From: Clostridia bacterium | GTDB taxonomy: Bacteria; Bacillota; Clostridia; Oscillospirales; CAG-272 | Length of the DNA: 38,243 nucleotides | Assembly: GCA_017462485.1 (NCBI GenBank) | Contig: JAFTRA010000037.1 | Location: forward strand, 1 to 38,243 | Reading direction: 5' to 3' | Shown: positions 7,531 to 14,945 of the stretch, piece after piece | Position numbering within the stretch: the first letter of the stretch is position 1 | How the letters are laid out: each line of letters starts with the position of its first letter | Program-made: the position numbers and the translations under genes | Notes under the pieces: model-generated | Told to the model about the DNA's origin: nothing | Databases searched by the model: none | What the model saw: the letters and a program-made list of their open reading frames with translations, nothing else

Positions 7531-7803
7531 AGCCCATACCAACCTAAATCTAACACGCCTAAAGTGATTAAAATCCGCGCTATTTCTCTAAAATTCGCTC
7601 GAAAAGTCATACTTTCTTTCGTTCATTTTAGCAAAACATCATCAGATTTTCATTCGTTTTATGTAAGAATTATTTTAAGAGAACGAATCTTTTGCAGAAA
7701 AAGTCAAAAAAGTGAAGTAATATAGGAATATTGCAAGACTTTTTGGCGCATTTATACGAAAAATGCGTCTCTTAAAACATATTCGATCAGGTTGGTATTG
7801 GCT
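7531..7803. repeat. 273-bp AT-rich non-coding block bounded by 15-bp inverted repeats
   Basis: AGCCCATACCAACCT (7531-7545) is matched in inverted orientation by AGGTTGGTATTGGCT (7789-7803), 14 of 15 positions. Between them is AT-rich sequence without a coding frame, including a CGCATTT/AAATGCG hairpin (about 7747-7768). No clear target-site duplication flanks it. It could be a degenerate miniature inverted-repeat element or a regulatory RNA; I cannot decide. Just outside, at 7471-7509, GAAAATCAATATTTAGT and GAAAATCAATATATAGT form a direct repeat with a 22-base period. Confidence 0.35.
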
Positions 7804-7805
7804 AA

Positions 7806-7854
7806 GCAAAAAAACGGGAACAGCACGCTGTTTTACAAGCCATACTGTTCCCGT
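7806..7854 (-). terminator. intrinsic terminator of the symporter gene
   Basis: Read leftward, ACGGGAACAG (7845-7854) and CTGTTCCCGT (7814-7823) form a 10-bp stem followed by a run of seven T. It lies 40 bases after the symporter stop codon. Confidence 0.93.
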
Positions 7855-7894
7855 AAGAGAATCAACCTAACAAGTCTTACGACGGTAAATTTTA

Positions 7895-9382
7895 TTACAG
7901 TTGTTTCTTTTTCAAATCTTTTTTAAATTCTTCATTGATTTCAGGATATGCCGAGAGCATAGGCTCAACGTCCTTACCCGATTTTCTCTCGAAATAGTTC
8001 TTAGTGATTTTAGCAACGACGCCCGAGAGTGCAACGACTGCTATAAGGTTAGGAATAGCCATCAATGCGTTTGATATATCCGAAATGCTCCATACAAGCT
8101 CCGAAGTAAGCACGGAAGCGACAACTATGAGAGCTACGTATATGATTTTAAACGCAAGAACGCATATTTTCTGACCTTTTTTGCCGAGCTTATCAGCAAG
8201 AAATTCGACTGCCTTTTCACCGTAGTATGACCACGCAAGAATCGTTGTAAACGCAAAGATAGGCAAAATTACAGAGAATGCAACCGTTCCAAACACTCCG
8301 AAATTGTTTGAAAATGCGCCTATTGCCATAGCCGTATCGGATTCCTTTCCTGTTAATGCTGCCGTGTCGTAGGAGGTGAGAATCACAAATGCGACAAGGG
8401 TACATATAACAAAGGTATCAAGGAACACCTCAAATACTCCCCAAAGTCCCTGTTTTACGGGCTCACGGGTTTCTGATGCAGAGTGAGCTATTACCGACGA
8501 GCCAAGGCCAGCTTCGTTTGAGAATACGCCTCTTGCCATACCTTTTCTTATAATATCCGCCGTAGCATATCCGAAGATACCGCCCGCTGCGCTGCTGAAA
8601 TTGAACGCATGCTTGAAGATAAGAACGAACGCACCGGGAAGAGCCGTGATATTGATTATAATAATCAGAATTGCCATTGCAAAGAAGAGTATGGTCATAA
8701 ACGGAACGAGAACAGAAGCTACTTTTCCTATTCTCTTGATACCGCCGATTATTATTGCGGCTATAACGACGGCTATAATGCCACCGATAAGAAGCTTAAG
8801 CCAAGTGTCCTCATTTCCTACGGCGCTGGTTATGGTGCTAGTAATTTTATTAGTCTGAACGGAGCTCATACTGATTGCCGCAACCGCGCAGAATGCCGAT
8901 GCTATATAGCCGAGCCATTTGAGACCGAGACCGTGAGTTATGTAATACATAGCTCCGCCTGAGAAATCACCGTTTTCATCCTTTTTTCTATAATAAAGAC
9001 CGAGTACGTTTTCAGAATAATTCGTTACCATACCGAAGAATGCGGAAACCCACATCCAGAAAACAGCGCCCGGACCTCCGGTAAGTATCGCCGAGGTAAC
9101 GCCGATTATGTTACCAGTACCTATAGTACCCGAAATTGCCGCAGCAAAGGCTTCAAACTGCGAAATTGAATTTACGCTGTCTGCTTCCCTCTTCTTTCCT
9201 ATGCTTTTTACGGTGGGAATGATAGTAACCTTCAGCATATGGTTGAATTTTGCAACTTGGAGCGCTCTTAATTTTACCGTCATAAATATGCCGGTAGCGA
9301 GAATAAGAATGATTGTCGGCCAGCCCCATACGCCGAACTGATGGTTTGCGAGAAAGTCAACTACCTTGTTTAAAACTTCCAT
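7895..9382 (-). CDS. AGCS-family alanine/glycine:cation symporter
   Basis: This 495-residue polytopic membrane protein of the alanine or glycine:cation symporter family imports Gly/Ala with Na+ or H+. Family signatures are SQFEAFAAAISGTIGTGNI, GGPGAVFWMWVSAFFGM, FSGGAMYYITHGLG, RGMARGVFSNEAGLGSS (present as KGMARGVFSNEAGLGSS) and the YYGEKAVEFL segment near residue 400. About ten hydrophobic helices are visible and length is normal. The ATG follows AAAGGAAAG with 4-5 bases spacing. Its 5' leader contains a tandem glycine riboswitch and intrinsic terminators, so glycine is the likely physiological substrate and expression is probably glycine-controlled. The gene stands alone between that leader and the terminator at 7806-7854. 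Confidence 0.95.
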   Translation of the reverse strand: MEVLNKVVDFLANHQFGVWGWPTIILILATGIFMTVKLRALQVAKFNHMLKVTIIPTVKSIGKKREADSVNSISQFEAFAAAISGTIGTGNIIGVTSAILTGGPGAVFWMWVSAFFGMVTNYSENVLGLYYRKKDENGDFSGGAMYYITHGLGLKWLGYIASAFCAVAAISMSSVQTNKITSTITSAVGNEDTWLKLLIGGIIAVVIAAIIIGGIKRIGKVASVLVPFMTILFFAMAILIIIINITALPGAFVLIFKHAFNFSSAAGGIFGYATADIIRKGMARGVFSNEAGLGSSVIAHSASETREPVKQGLWGVFEVFLDTFVICTLVAFVILTSYDTAALTGKESDTAMAIGAFSNNFGVFGTVAFSVILPIFAFTTILAWSYYGEKAVEFLADKLGKKGQKICVLAFKIIYVALIVVASVLTSELVWSISDISNALMAIPNLIAVVALSGVVAKITKNYFERKSGKDVEPMLSAYPEINEEFKKDLKKKQL

Positions 9383-9460
9383 TTTTTCTTTCCTTTAAGT
9401 TTTATTTTCAAGGGCCATAGTTTCGGTGTTTCAGAATGCGTAAAACGTCGGATAAAGCAC

Positions 9461-9521
9461 CAAAAAGAAAGGAGCCGGCATAGCCGACTCCAAAAAGCAC
9501 AGAGCCCGCTTTTGCAGACTC
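9461..9521 (-). terminator. tandem intrinsic terminators, riboswitch expression platform
   Basis: Two stem-loops lie on the minus strand between the riboswitch and the symporter. GAGTCTGC-AAAA-GCGGGCTC (9502-9521) is followed by TGTGCTTTTTG, and GGAGTCGGC-TAT-GCCGGCTCC (9471-9491) is followed by TTTCTTTTTG. Both contain G-T wobbles, are close in sequence, and end about 80-110 bases before the ATG. They look like the transcription-termination platform of the upstream aptamers. Confidence 0.75.
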
Positions 9522-9587
9522 CGAAGCAAACCGCCAAAAAGGAACAATACACCACAGAGGTATAATTATCCCATATATAAAGCAGTT

Positions 9588-9780
9588 CTCCGTCCTTTTG
9601 CCTGAGAGATTGAAGCTTACGCCCCTTGCACCTTCGGCACCCGCGATAATATCGTGCGAACTTCTCCGGAGTGCTATCCGCCTGCAGTCCCTCGTCAAAG
9701 ACGACCTGAGAGTGTTACTCCTTCGGTAGCTGATAAAACAAAGTTTTTTCAGCTAACGGTTACCCGCTTTTCCTGCAAAC
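9588..9780 (-). promoter_or_regulatory. tandem glycine riboswitch (gcvT motif)
   Basis: The minus strand carries two glycine-type aptamers in series. Aptamer 1 (9681-9780) has a TTGCAG/CTGCAGG closing helix, GCGGGTAACCG, the core CCGAAGGAGTAACACTCTCA and GG. Aptamer 2 (9588-9671) has a CTCCGGAG/GGACGGAG closing helix, the core GCCGAAGGTGCAAGGGG and the 3' signature CAATCTCTCAGGCAAAAGGA. These signatures (CCGAAGG...CTCTCAGG) are diagnostic of the gcvT/glycine class. It precedes an AGCS symporter, a known target of this riboswitch class. Confidence 0.93.
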
Positions 9781-9808
9781 TTCATATAGCCTATTGAATT
9801 ATGGTGAT

Positions 9809-9837
9809 ATCATACCACTTCGGTCACAATTTGTCAA
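9809..9837 (-). promoter_or_regulatory. sigma-A promoter of the riboswitch-symporter transcript
   Basis: On the minus strand TTGACA (9832-9837), 17 bases and TATGAT (9809-9814) lie about 29 bases before aptamer 1. Confidence 0.85.
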
Positions 9838-10004
9838 TAGCTTAAAATTAATTTCATATTTATGCACACACTTGCTCACTAAAGCGAACTTTATTTAGGT
9901 AAAATGCACAAAAAATATTTCTTCTCAAACTTTTCACTGCTCTTTCACACCTTATAAACATTATCCAATCAATACAACATTTTGTTATAATAAGCTTCCC
10001 GTTA

Positions 10005-10033
10005 TTGATTTTAAAGAAAAAATGTGATAGAAT
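10005..10033 (+). promoter_or_regulatory. sigma-A promoter of the yfcE-like gene
   Basis: TTGATT (10005-10010), 17 bases and TAGAAT (10028-10033) are followed by the start codon at 10067. Confidence 0.7.
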
Positions 10034-10066
10034 AAGACATATAAAATCAAATATTGGAGATAGATT

Positions 10067-10612
10067 ATGAAGATTTTTATTTGTTCGGACATACACGGCG
10101 ACCTCGACAGTATGCAAAAGGTTATAGAAAAATCCAATGAGGAAAAGGCTGAAAAAATAATAATACTAGGAGACCTCTTATATCACGGACCGAGAAACGA
10201 TTTGCCAAGCACCTACGCACCGAAAAAGGTAATAGAGCTTTTGAACGAAAACAAGAGCAAAATCCTTACCATTCGCGGAAACTGCGATACCGAGGTTGAC
10301 CAAATGGTTCTTGACTTCCCCATACTCGCAGACTACGCTCTTATCGAGCTTGACGGACTGAAAATTTTTGCAACTCACGGTCATCACCATAACACCGAGA
10401 CTCCGCCCCCTCTTATGACGGGCGATATACTCTTACACGGTCATACGCACCTTCTCACGATAGAAAGCTTTGGTGACAAAAATACATATATCAACCCCGG
10501 CTCAATAGCGCTCCCCAAGGGCGGTAACCCAAGAACTTATATGATATATGAAAATAGAAGATTCACGATTAAGGACCTCGACGGAAACGTGGTAAAGGAG
10601 CTTCTGTTTTAA
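10067..10612 (+). CDS. yfcE: YfcE/MJ0936-family metallophosphodiesterase
   Basis: This 181-residue calcineurin-like phosphoesterase belongs to the small YfcE/MJ0936 family, dinuclear-metal enzymes that hydrolyse phosphodiester substrates in vitro and whose physiological substrate is usually unknown. Metal-ligand motifs in order are SDIHGD (residues 7-12), GDLLYHG (~35-41), RGNCD (~70-74), ATHGHHH (~104-110) and HGHTH (~124-128), with NPGS near residue 144 as in the family. It is full length. ATG follows TTGGAGATAG with about 8 bases spacing. It is a single-gene unit with promoter (10005-10033) and terminator (10647-10706). Confidence 0.92.
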   Translation: MKIFICSDIHGDLDSMQKVIEKSNEEKAEKIIILGDLLYHGPRNDLPSTYAPKKVIELLNENKSKILTIRGNCDTEVDQMVLDFPILADYALIELDGLKIFATHGHHHNTETPPPLMTGDILLHGHTHLLTIESFGDKNTYINPGSIALPKGGNPRTYMIYENRRFTIKDLDGNVVKELLF

Positions 10613-10646
10613 AATTTAAAGTTTATCCCGACACAAAAAACAGCAT

Positions 10647-10706
10647 AAAGCAGAAAAGAGATTTGGTTTTATTACAGCCAGATGTTATTTTCTGCTTTGT
10701 TTTTTC
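10647..10706 (+). terminator. intrinsic terminator of yfcE-like gene
   Basis: AAAGCAGAAAA (10647-10657) pairs perfectly with TTTTCTGCTTT (10688-10698), followed by GTTTTTTC. The loop is 30 bases. Confidence 0.8.
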
Positions 10707-10804
10707 TCTTGATTTTTGATTTTTATCCTATTTTGTAAAGCTTACGCCTCTTTCTGAATATTATATAACTACGAACTTTACAAAAAAGCTTTAAGAGGTG
10801 AAAA

Positions 10805-11644
10805 ATGAGTATTAACGCATATTATAACGGCGTATTTTGTAACAAGGGGACGATTTCGATACCCGTTACCGACCGCTCCGTTTTTTTCGGTGACGGCATA
10901 TACGACGCCGCTATTGGCAAAGGAATGAGAATATTTATGTTAAAGGAGCATATTGACAGATTTTTCTCGAATGCTAAGGCTCTCGATATACCCTTCGATT
11001 TATCGGAAAACGATTTAATTCGGATACTCGAAAGGCTTTGCTCGCTTGCAAATTACAAATGCTTCTTCCTTTATTTTCAGCTTTCAAGATTTTCCCCCGA
11101 AAGATGCCACGCATACCCAAAAACGAAGAAGTACAATCTCCTGATAACCGTATCCGAAATTCCAGAGCCTGCGAGCGACAGAATTTTGAGTCTTTCGGTT
11201 GAAGAGGACGTAAGACACACTATGTGCAACATAAAGACGCTTAATCTCTTACCTGCCGTTATCGCCTCTCACAAGGCCGAGCTTCAAGGTAAGGACGAGG
11301 CAGTTCTTCACCGAGGGGGCATTGTCACCGAGTGCGCCCATTCAAATATTCATATCATCAAAAACGGAAAATTGATAACTCACCCTCTTGACAATTTTAT
11401 TTTGCCAGGAATTTCAAGAAAGCATTTGCTTCTCGTTTGCGAAAGAATGGGAGTTTGCGCCGAGGAAAGAGTCTTTGATTTAAGGGAGCTTTTCAGTGCC
11501 GACGAGGTACTCCTTACCAGCTCATCGAAGCTTGCCCTTCGAGTAGGCAATATAAACGAGTACGAATATCGGATATACGACGGAAGCCTTGGAGATTTGC
11601 TCTGTAAGGAAATGCATAACGATTTCTACCGTTTTTGTAAATAA
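10805..11644 (+). CDS. dat: class IV aminotransferase, D-amino-acid transaminase-like
   Basis: A PLP-dependent fold-type IV enzyme of 279 residues. Visible motifs are the N-terminal YYNGVF and DRSVFFGDGIYDAAIGK, the PLP-lysine segment CNIKTLNLLPAVIASHKA (Lys at about residue 142), AVLHRGGIVTECAHSN with the Glu that contacts the PLP ring nitrogen, and a phosphate-binding region near LLTSSSKLALRV. The IKTLNLL block and EA-V-L-H-R-x-G-x-V-T-E are most like D-alanine/D-amino-acid transaminase, which makes D-Glu or D-Ala for the cell wall; branched-chain aminotransferase or aminodeoxychorismate lyase are alternatives within the same family. AGAGGTG lies 6 bases before the ATG. It stands alone between the yfcE unit and the hydrogenase operon. 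Confidence 0.8.
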   Translation: MSINAYYNGVFCNKGTISIPVTDRSVFFGDGIYDAAIGKGMRIFMLKEHIDRFFSNAKALDIPFDLSENDLIRILERLCSLANYKCFFLYFQLSRFSPERCHAYPKTKKYNLLITVSEIPEPASDRILSLSVEEDVRHTMCNIKTLNLLPAVIASHKAELQGKDEAVLHRGGIVTECAHSNIHIIKNGKLITHPLDNFILPGISRKHLLLVCERMGVCAEERVFDLRELFSADEVLLTSSSKLALRVGNINEYEYRIYDGSLGDLLCKEMHNDFYRFCK

Positions 11645-11719
11645 ATTCCATTTTTGCATATTTTTTCCTATTGAATCCTCTTTTATCTTCAAAAAAGAGC
11701 AAGTTGCATATCTTTTTTG

Positions 11720-11736
11720 ATGATATTCTATATCAT
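11720..11736. promoter_or_regulatory. 17-bp dyad upstream of the hydrogenase promoter (candidate operator)
   Basis: ATGATAT-TCT-ATATCAT is a perfect 7-bp inverted repeat ending 17 bases before the -35 box of the hydrogenase operon promoter. The position suits an activator or a repressor. It does not match the Rex consensus TTGTTAA-N4-TTAACAA. It is AT-rich, so chance is possible. Confidence 0.4.
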
Positions 11737-11753
11737 TTATTATATTATAACTA

Positions 11754-11782
11754 TTGCAAAAGTGAAAAAAGTATGTTATAAT
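11754..11782 (+). promoter_or_regulatory. sigma-A promoter of the ten-gene hydrogenase operon
   Basis: TTGCAA (11754-11759), 17 bases and an extended TGtTATAAT -10 (11777-11782) are followed by a leader of about 80 bases and then AGGAGGAC before the hydC ATG. No other convincing promoter or terminator is seen until 20274. Confidence 0.85.
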
Positions 11783-11871
11783 TATGTCAATGTGTATAAA
11801 AGCGGTTAAATATTCAAGCCGCGCGCATATGGCGCATACTATTCACAGAATTCTTAAGGAGGACAAAAAAT

Positions 11872-12366
11872 ATGCTCAAAAAACTTTCCAGCATCCCCTT
11901 CAATGGCACTCCCGAGCAGGAAGCAAAGCTCCAGGCTATAATCGATGCAAACAAGCACGATAAGAGTCGTCTTATGACAGTTATGCAGCAGGCTCAGGAC
12001 GTTTACGGTTACCTTCCCATTGAAGTACAGAACAAAATCGCAGAGGGTATGAACGTTCCGCTTGAAAAGGTTTACGGTGTTTCTACTTTCTACGCTCAGT
12101 TCTCTCTCTCTCCAAAAGGTAACTACCACATCGCAGTTTGCCTCGGTACTGCTTGCTACGTAAAGGGCTCCGGTCAGATTTACGACAAGCTTCAGGAGGT
12201 TCTCGGAATTGCGGGTGATGAATGCACTGCGGACAGAAAGTATTCTCTTACCGCTTCACGTTGCATAGGCGCTTGCGGTCTTGCTCCCGTTCTTACCGTT
12301 AACGAGGACGTTTACGGAAGACTTACGGTTGACGACGTTAAGGGCATTATTGCTAAGTACAACTGA
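11872..12366 (+). CDS. hydC: hydrogenase NuoE-like [2Fe-2S] subunit (HydC/HndA)
   Basis: This is the thioredoxin-fold [2Fe-2S] subunit of NAD(P)-linked electron-bifurcating-type [FeFe] hydrogenases, related to complex I NuoE (164 residues, normal length). An N-terminal helical region (1-75, with YGYLPIEVQNKIAEGMNVP and YGVSTFYAQF) precedes the cluster domain with ligands Cys90 and Cys95 (CLGTACYVKGS) and Cys131 and Cys135 (SRCIGACGLAPV). It passes electrons to or from the HydB flavoprotein. It is the first gene of the operon, with AGGAGG 8 bases before the ATG. The matching subunits (hndB, hydB, hydA) come only after six intervening signalling-type genes, an odd split. Confidence 0.95.
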   Translation: MLKKLSSIPFNGTPEQEAKLQAIIDANKHDKSRLMTVMQQAQDVYGYLPIEVQNKIAEGMNVPLEKVYGVSTFYAQFSLSPKGNYHIAVCLGTACYVKGSGQIYDKLQEVLGIAGDECTADRKYSLTASRCIGACGLAPVLTVNEDVYGRLTVDDVKGIIAKYN

Positions 12367-12414
12367 TTTTCATTCTATTAAATTTATCTTTAAACTTCGG
12401 TTAAGAGGGACGTT

Positions 12415-12771
12415 ATGAAAATTTCAAAGCTCCAAGAGTTACTCGGCGCAAAGGTTATTACGGGTGAAGAAAATCTCGATAAAGAGGTCTATTCCGCTTT
12501 CGGATGCGACCTTATGAGTGACGTTCTGGCTTGTGTTACAGACCAGGCAGTACTTCTCACGGGACTTGTCAACCCCCAGGTAATACGCACTGCTCTTATG
12601 ATGGACATGGTGTGTATAATCTTTGTTCGCTCAAAGGTTCCAAACGATGAAATGATAGCTCTCGCAAAGGAAAACGGCATCGTTATGATGAATACCGACA
12701 AAACGCTCTACAATACCTGCGGTATTTTGTATTCGAACGGACTTGTCGGCACGTCAGAGGTTGCGAAATGA
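12415..12771 (+). CDS. DRTGG-domain protein 1
   Basis: A stand-alone 118-residue DRTGG-domain protein. The alpha/beta pattern (KVITGEENLDKEVYSAFGCD, MSDVLACV, AVLLTGLVNPQVIRTALMMD, VCIIFVRSKVPNDEMIALAK, IVMMNTDKTLYNTCGILY) is typical of this fold, which is found fused to phosphotransacetylases and CBS proteins and as single-domain proteins beside [FeFe] hydrogenases. The biochemical role of the stand-alone form is not known; ligand or protein binding is likely. AGAGGGAC precedes the ATG. The last four bases overlap the next gene (ATGA), so translation is probably coupled to the ATPase. A second DRTGG protein is encoded at 14619-14945; the two are clearly diverged. Confidence 0.85.
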   Translation: MKISKLQELLGAKVITGEENLDKEVYSAFGCDLMSDVLACVTDQAVLLTGLVNPQVIRTALMMDMVCIIFVRSKVPNDEMIALAKENGIVMMNTDKTLYNTCGILYSNGLVGTSEVAK

Positions 12772-13190
12772 GTGATAAGTTAGTTTTTCGTTTCGACGTT
12801 CAGGGAGACGACTTTACCTCGGCAGGTCAGGCATCCGTTCAGGTTAAGAAAAATCTTCGCCAGCTCGGATTTGATACCGACACGATAAAGAGAGTCTCTA
12901 TTGCGATGTACGAGGGAGAAATTAACATGGTCATTCACGCAGGCGGAGGAATTGCCGAGGTCAGCGTATGCGAGGAATACATAGAGATAGTCCTCGAGGA
13001 CAAGGGCCCCGGTATAGCCGATATAGATAAGGCTATGCAAGCAGGATATTCCACCGCACCCGATAGTATCCGTTCTCTCGGATTCGGCGCGGGAATGGGA
13101 CTCCCCAATATGAAAAAGAACAGCGATAGCATGGAAATTACGTCAGAGGTTGGCGTAGGAACACGCATCGTTATGAGAGTTAACATCTGA
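12768..13190 (+). CDS. RsbW/RsbT-like GHKL ATPase (anti-sigma-type serine kinase)
   Basis: A single-domain GHKL ATPase of 140 residues of the HATPase_c_2 type used by anti-sigma factors and switch kinases such as RsbW, RsbT and SpoIIAB. The N-box is YEGEINMVIHAGGG, the G1 box EDKGPGIADID and the G2/lid region GAGMGLPNMKKNSDSMEI; the C-terminal VGVGTRIVMRV strand is also standard. It has no sensor or dimerisation domain. The start overlaps the stop of the preceding DRTGG gene (ATGA), and it is followed by a HydS-like gene, so it may phosphorylate a partner in response to that sensor (inference). No STAS-domain antagonist, the usual RsbW partner, is encoded in the window. Confidence 0.88.
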   Translation: MSDKLVFRFDVQGDDFTSAGQASVQVKKNLRQLGFDTDTIKRVSIAMYEGEINMVIHAGGGIAEVSVCEEYIEIVLEDKGPGIADIDKAMQAGYSTAPDSIRSLGFGAGMGLPNMKKNSDSMEITSEVGVGTRIVMRVNI

Positions 13191-13238
13191 GTTTGAATTC
13201 GCCTTTTCAAATTTTTCTCGGAAAGGATGGTCATAAAT

Positions 13239-14504
13239 ATGAATACTTATGAGCATTCCGTTCTTCTTGATGAAAGCAAATGCACAGGTTGCACTACGTG
13301 CCTGAGGCACTGTCCAACCGAGGCTATAAGAATTAAAAACGGCCGCGCCGTTATTGACCCCGAAAGATGTATCGACTGCGGTGCCTGCATCAGATACTGC
13401 CCGCAAAAAGCGAAAAGAGCTGTTTGCAGCAAGATGTCCGATATGGAGCGCTTCAAGTGGAAGATTGCTCTTCCCGCCCCTACTCTTTACGGTCAGTTTG
13501 ACAATCTTGACGACGTTGATTACGTTCTGAACGGTCTTTTAAAGATTGGCTTCGACGACGTTTTTGAGGTTGCGAAGGCTGCGGAACTGGTTACCGCCTA
13601 TACGAGAGTTTATCTTGAGACGGACGGTATTAAAAAGCCCGCGATAAGCTCGGCTTGCCCCGTTATAATGAGACTTATAAGCTTGCGTTTCCCTTCTCTT
13701 GCGGAACATATAATACATATGCTTCCTCCTATGGAGGTTGCCGCAAAGCTTGCAAGAAAAAGAGCTCTTGAAAATCATCCCGAATTAAAGCCGGAGGATA
13801 TAGGAGTTTGCTTTATCTCACCCTGCCCCGCAAAAGCAAGTTACGTTAAAAACGGATTTGCCGGATATAAGAGCGAGGTAGACGAGGTAATTTCTATAAG
13901 CGACGTTTATTTCCTGCTCATCGGAAAGATGAAAAAGGAAGACAATATTGAGATGCTATCCGAGTCCGGAAGAATCGGTATCGGCTGGGCTCGCTCAGGC
14001 GGTGAAGCAACGGCTATCTTCAACGAAGATTACCTTGCAGCTGACGGAATTGAGAACGTTATTCACGTGCTTGACCAGGTTGAAAACGGTAATATTCCAA
14101 AGCTTGACTTTATTGAGCTTAACGCCTGCACCGGCGGCTGCGTAGGCGGTGTTTTGACTATGCAAAACCCGTTTATCGCAAAAGCAAGACTTCAGACTCT
14201 TCGAAGATATCTCCCGGTATCTCAAAACACAATTTCCAAAGAAGAAAAATACATTTCGGCGGACTATCTTTTCGAAAATCTGCCGACCTATACGCCGTAT
14301 AATCGCCTTGGCGGCACTATTGCCGAATCAATGCGTATGATGGCGGATATTCAAAAACTGAAAGCCACTCTCCCGGGAATTGACTGCGGATCGTGCGGTG
14401 CGCCGACCTGCAGAGCCTTTGCGGAGGACGTGGTTAAGAAAACCGCTTGCCTTGAGGACTGCCGCATACAGCAGTTCTGGTCCTCGAAGGACAGCAAGGA
14501 CTAA
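13239..14504 (+). CDS. sensory-type [FeFe]-hydrogenase homologue (HydS-like)
   Basis: A 421-residue protein with two N-terminal [4Fe-4S] motifs (Cys15-18-21-25 and Cys44-47-50-54), a [FeFe]-hydrogenase H-domain and a C-terminal four-Cys Fe-S module (Cys383, 386, 391, 408; CGSCGAPTC). The H-cluster loops are divergent but keep ligand cysteines: L1 is SSACP (Cys140), L2 is SPCPAK (Cys196) and L3 is NACTGGCVGG (Cys297, 301). The proton-relay Cys that precedes the L1 ligand in catalytic enzymes is Ala139. That substitution is, to my knowledge, characteristic of putative sensory hydrogenases (HydS), which turn over H2 very slowly. There is no PAS domain, unlike some HydS. ATG at 13239 is preferred to the ATG at 13227, which would overlap the ribosome binding site GGAAAGGA. 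Its neighbours, a kinase-like ATPase and a PHP protein, fit a signalling role. Confidence 0.9.
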   Translation: MNTYEHSVLLDESKCTGCTTCLRHCPTEAIRIKNGRAVIDPERCIDCGACIRYCPQKAKRAVCSKMSDMERFKWKIALPAPTLYGQFDNLDDVDYVLNGLLKIGFDDVFEVAKAAELVTAYTRVYLETDGIKKPAISSACPVIMRLISLRFPSLAEHIIHMLPPMEVAAKLARKRALENHPELKPEDIGVCFISPCPAKASYVKNGFAGYKSEVDEVISISDVYFLLIGKMKKEDNIEMLSESGRIGIGWARSGGEATAIFNEDYLAADGIENVIHVLDQVENGNIPKLDFIELNACTGGCVGGVLTMQNPFIAKARLQTLRRYLPVSQNTISKEEKYISADYLFENLPTYTPYNRLGGTIAESMRMMADIQKLKATLPGIDCGSCGAPTCRAFAEDVVKKTACLEDCRIQQFWSSKDSKD

Positions 14505-14618
14505 GTTTGAAAATGAATTTTCAAATTATCGTTTGCGTCTTTTGTCCCGTGACGGATTGAACGAGCTTCCTTACGGAAACGAAGGCAAACGACCTCTTAG
14601 AAAGGATTGGTAGTCAAT

Positions 14619-14945
14619 ATGACCGTAGAAACTTTTGCAAAAGAATTCGACTTCAAGGTCTTATCCCTGCCCTCACCCGAAAAAGAGGTTACGGGGGCAT
14701 ACGTAGGCGACCTTTTAAGCTGGGTTATGGGAAGAGCAAATTCGGGCGATGTATGGATAACTATTATGTCTAACGTTAATATTGCGGCGGTAGCGACGCT
14801 TGCCGATACGGCGTGCATCTTGCTCGCGGAGGGGGTTGTACTCGACGACGAGGTGCTCTCGGTTGCAAAGAACAAGGGCATAAACGTTTTATCAAGCGAA
14901 AAGTCAGCTTACAGTATCGCAAAAATGATATCGGACACAGTTTAA
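14619..14945 (+). CDS. DRTGG-domain protein 2
   Basis: A second single-domain DRTGG protein (108 residues), diverged from the one at 12415-12771. The family pattern is clear: TGAYVGDLLSWVMGRA, SGDVWITIMSNVNIAAVATL, ACILLAEGVVLDDEVLSVAK, INVLSSEKSAYSIA. Function is unknown; in related operons these small proteins sit beside PHP and ATPase genes. The ATG at 14619 is chosen because AAAGGA lies 12 bases before it; an in-frame TTG four codons upstream falls on the ribosome binding site. The stop overlaps the start of the PHP gene (TAATG), so they are translationally coupled. Interaction of the two DRTGG proteins with each other or with the Fe-S sensor is inference only. Confidence 0.85.
   Translation: MTVETFAKEFDFKVLSLPSPEKEVTGAYVGDLLSWVMGRANSGDVWITIMSNVNIAAVATLADTACILLAEGVVLDDEVLSVAKNKGINVLSSEKSAYSIAKMISDTV

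Noticed and set aside
11720-11871. Rex (NADH-responsive) operator upstream of hydC
   Set aside because: No TTGTTAA-N4-TTAACAA-like sequence was found; the dyad present is different.
13239-14504. HydS-like protein as a second catalytic hydrogenase
   Set aside because: Loops L1-L3 are divergent and the proton-relay Cys is Ala; a sensor role is more consistent, although low activity cannot be excluded.
14813-14944. Upstream extension of the PHP protein
   Set aside because: The extra 44 residues are Arg/Gly-rich, overlap the DRTGG2 gene and precede the natural PHP start YYDLHIHS; the ATG at 14945 couples to the previous stop.
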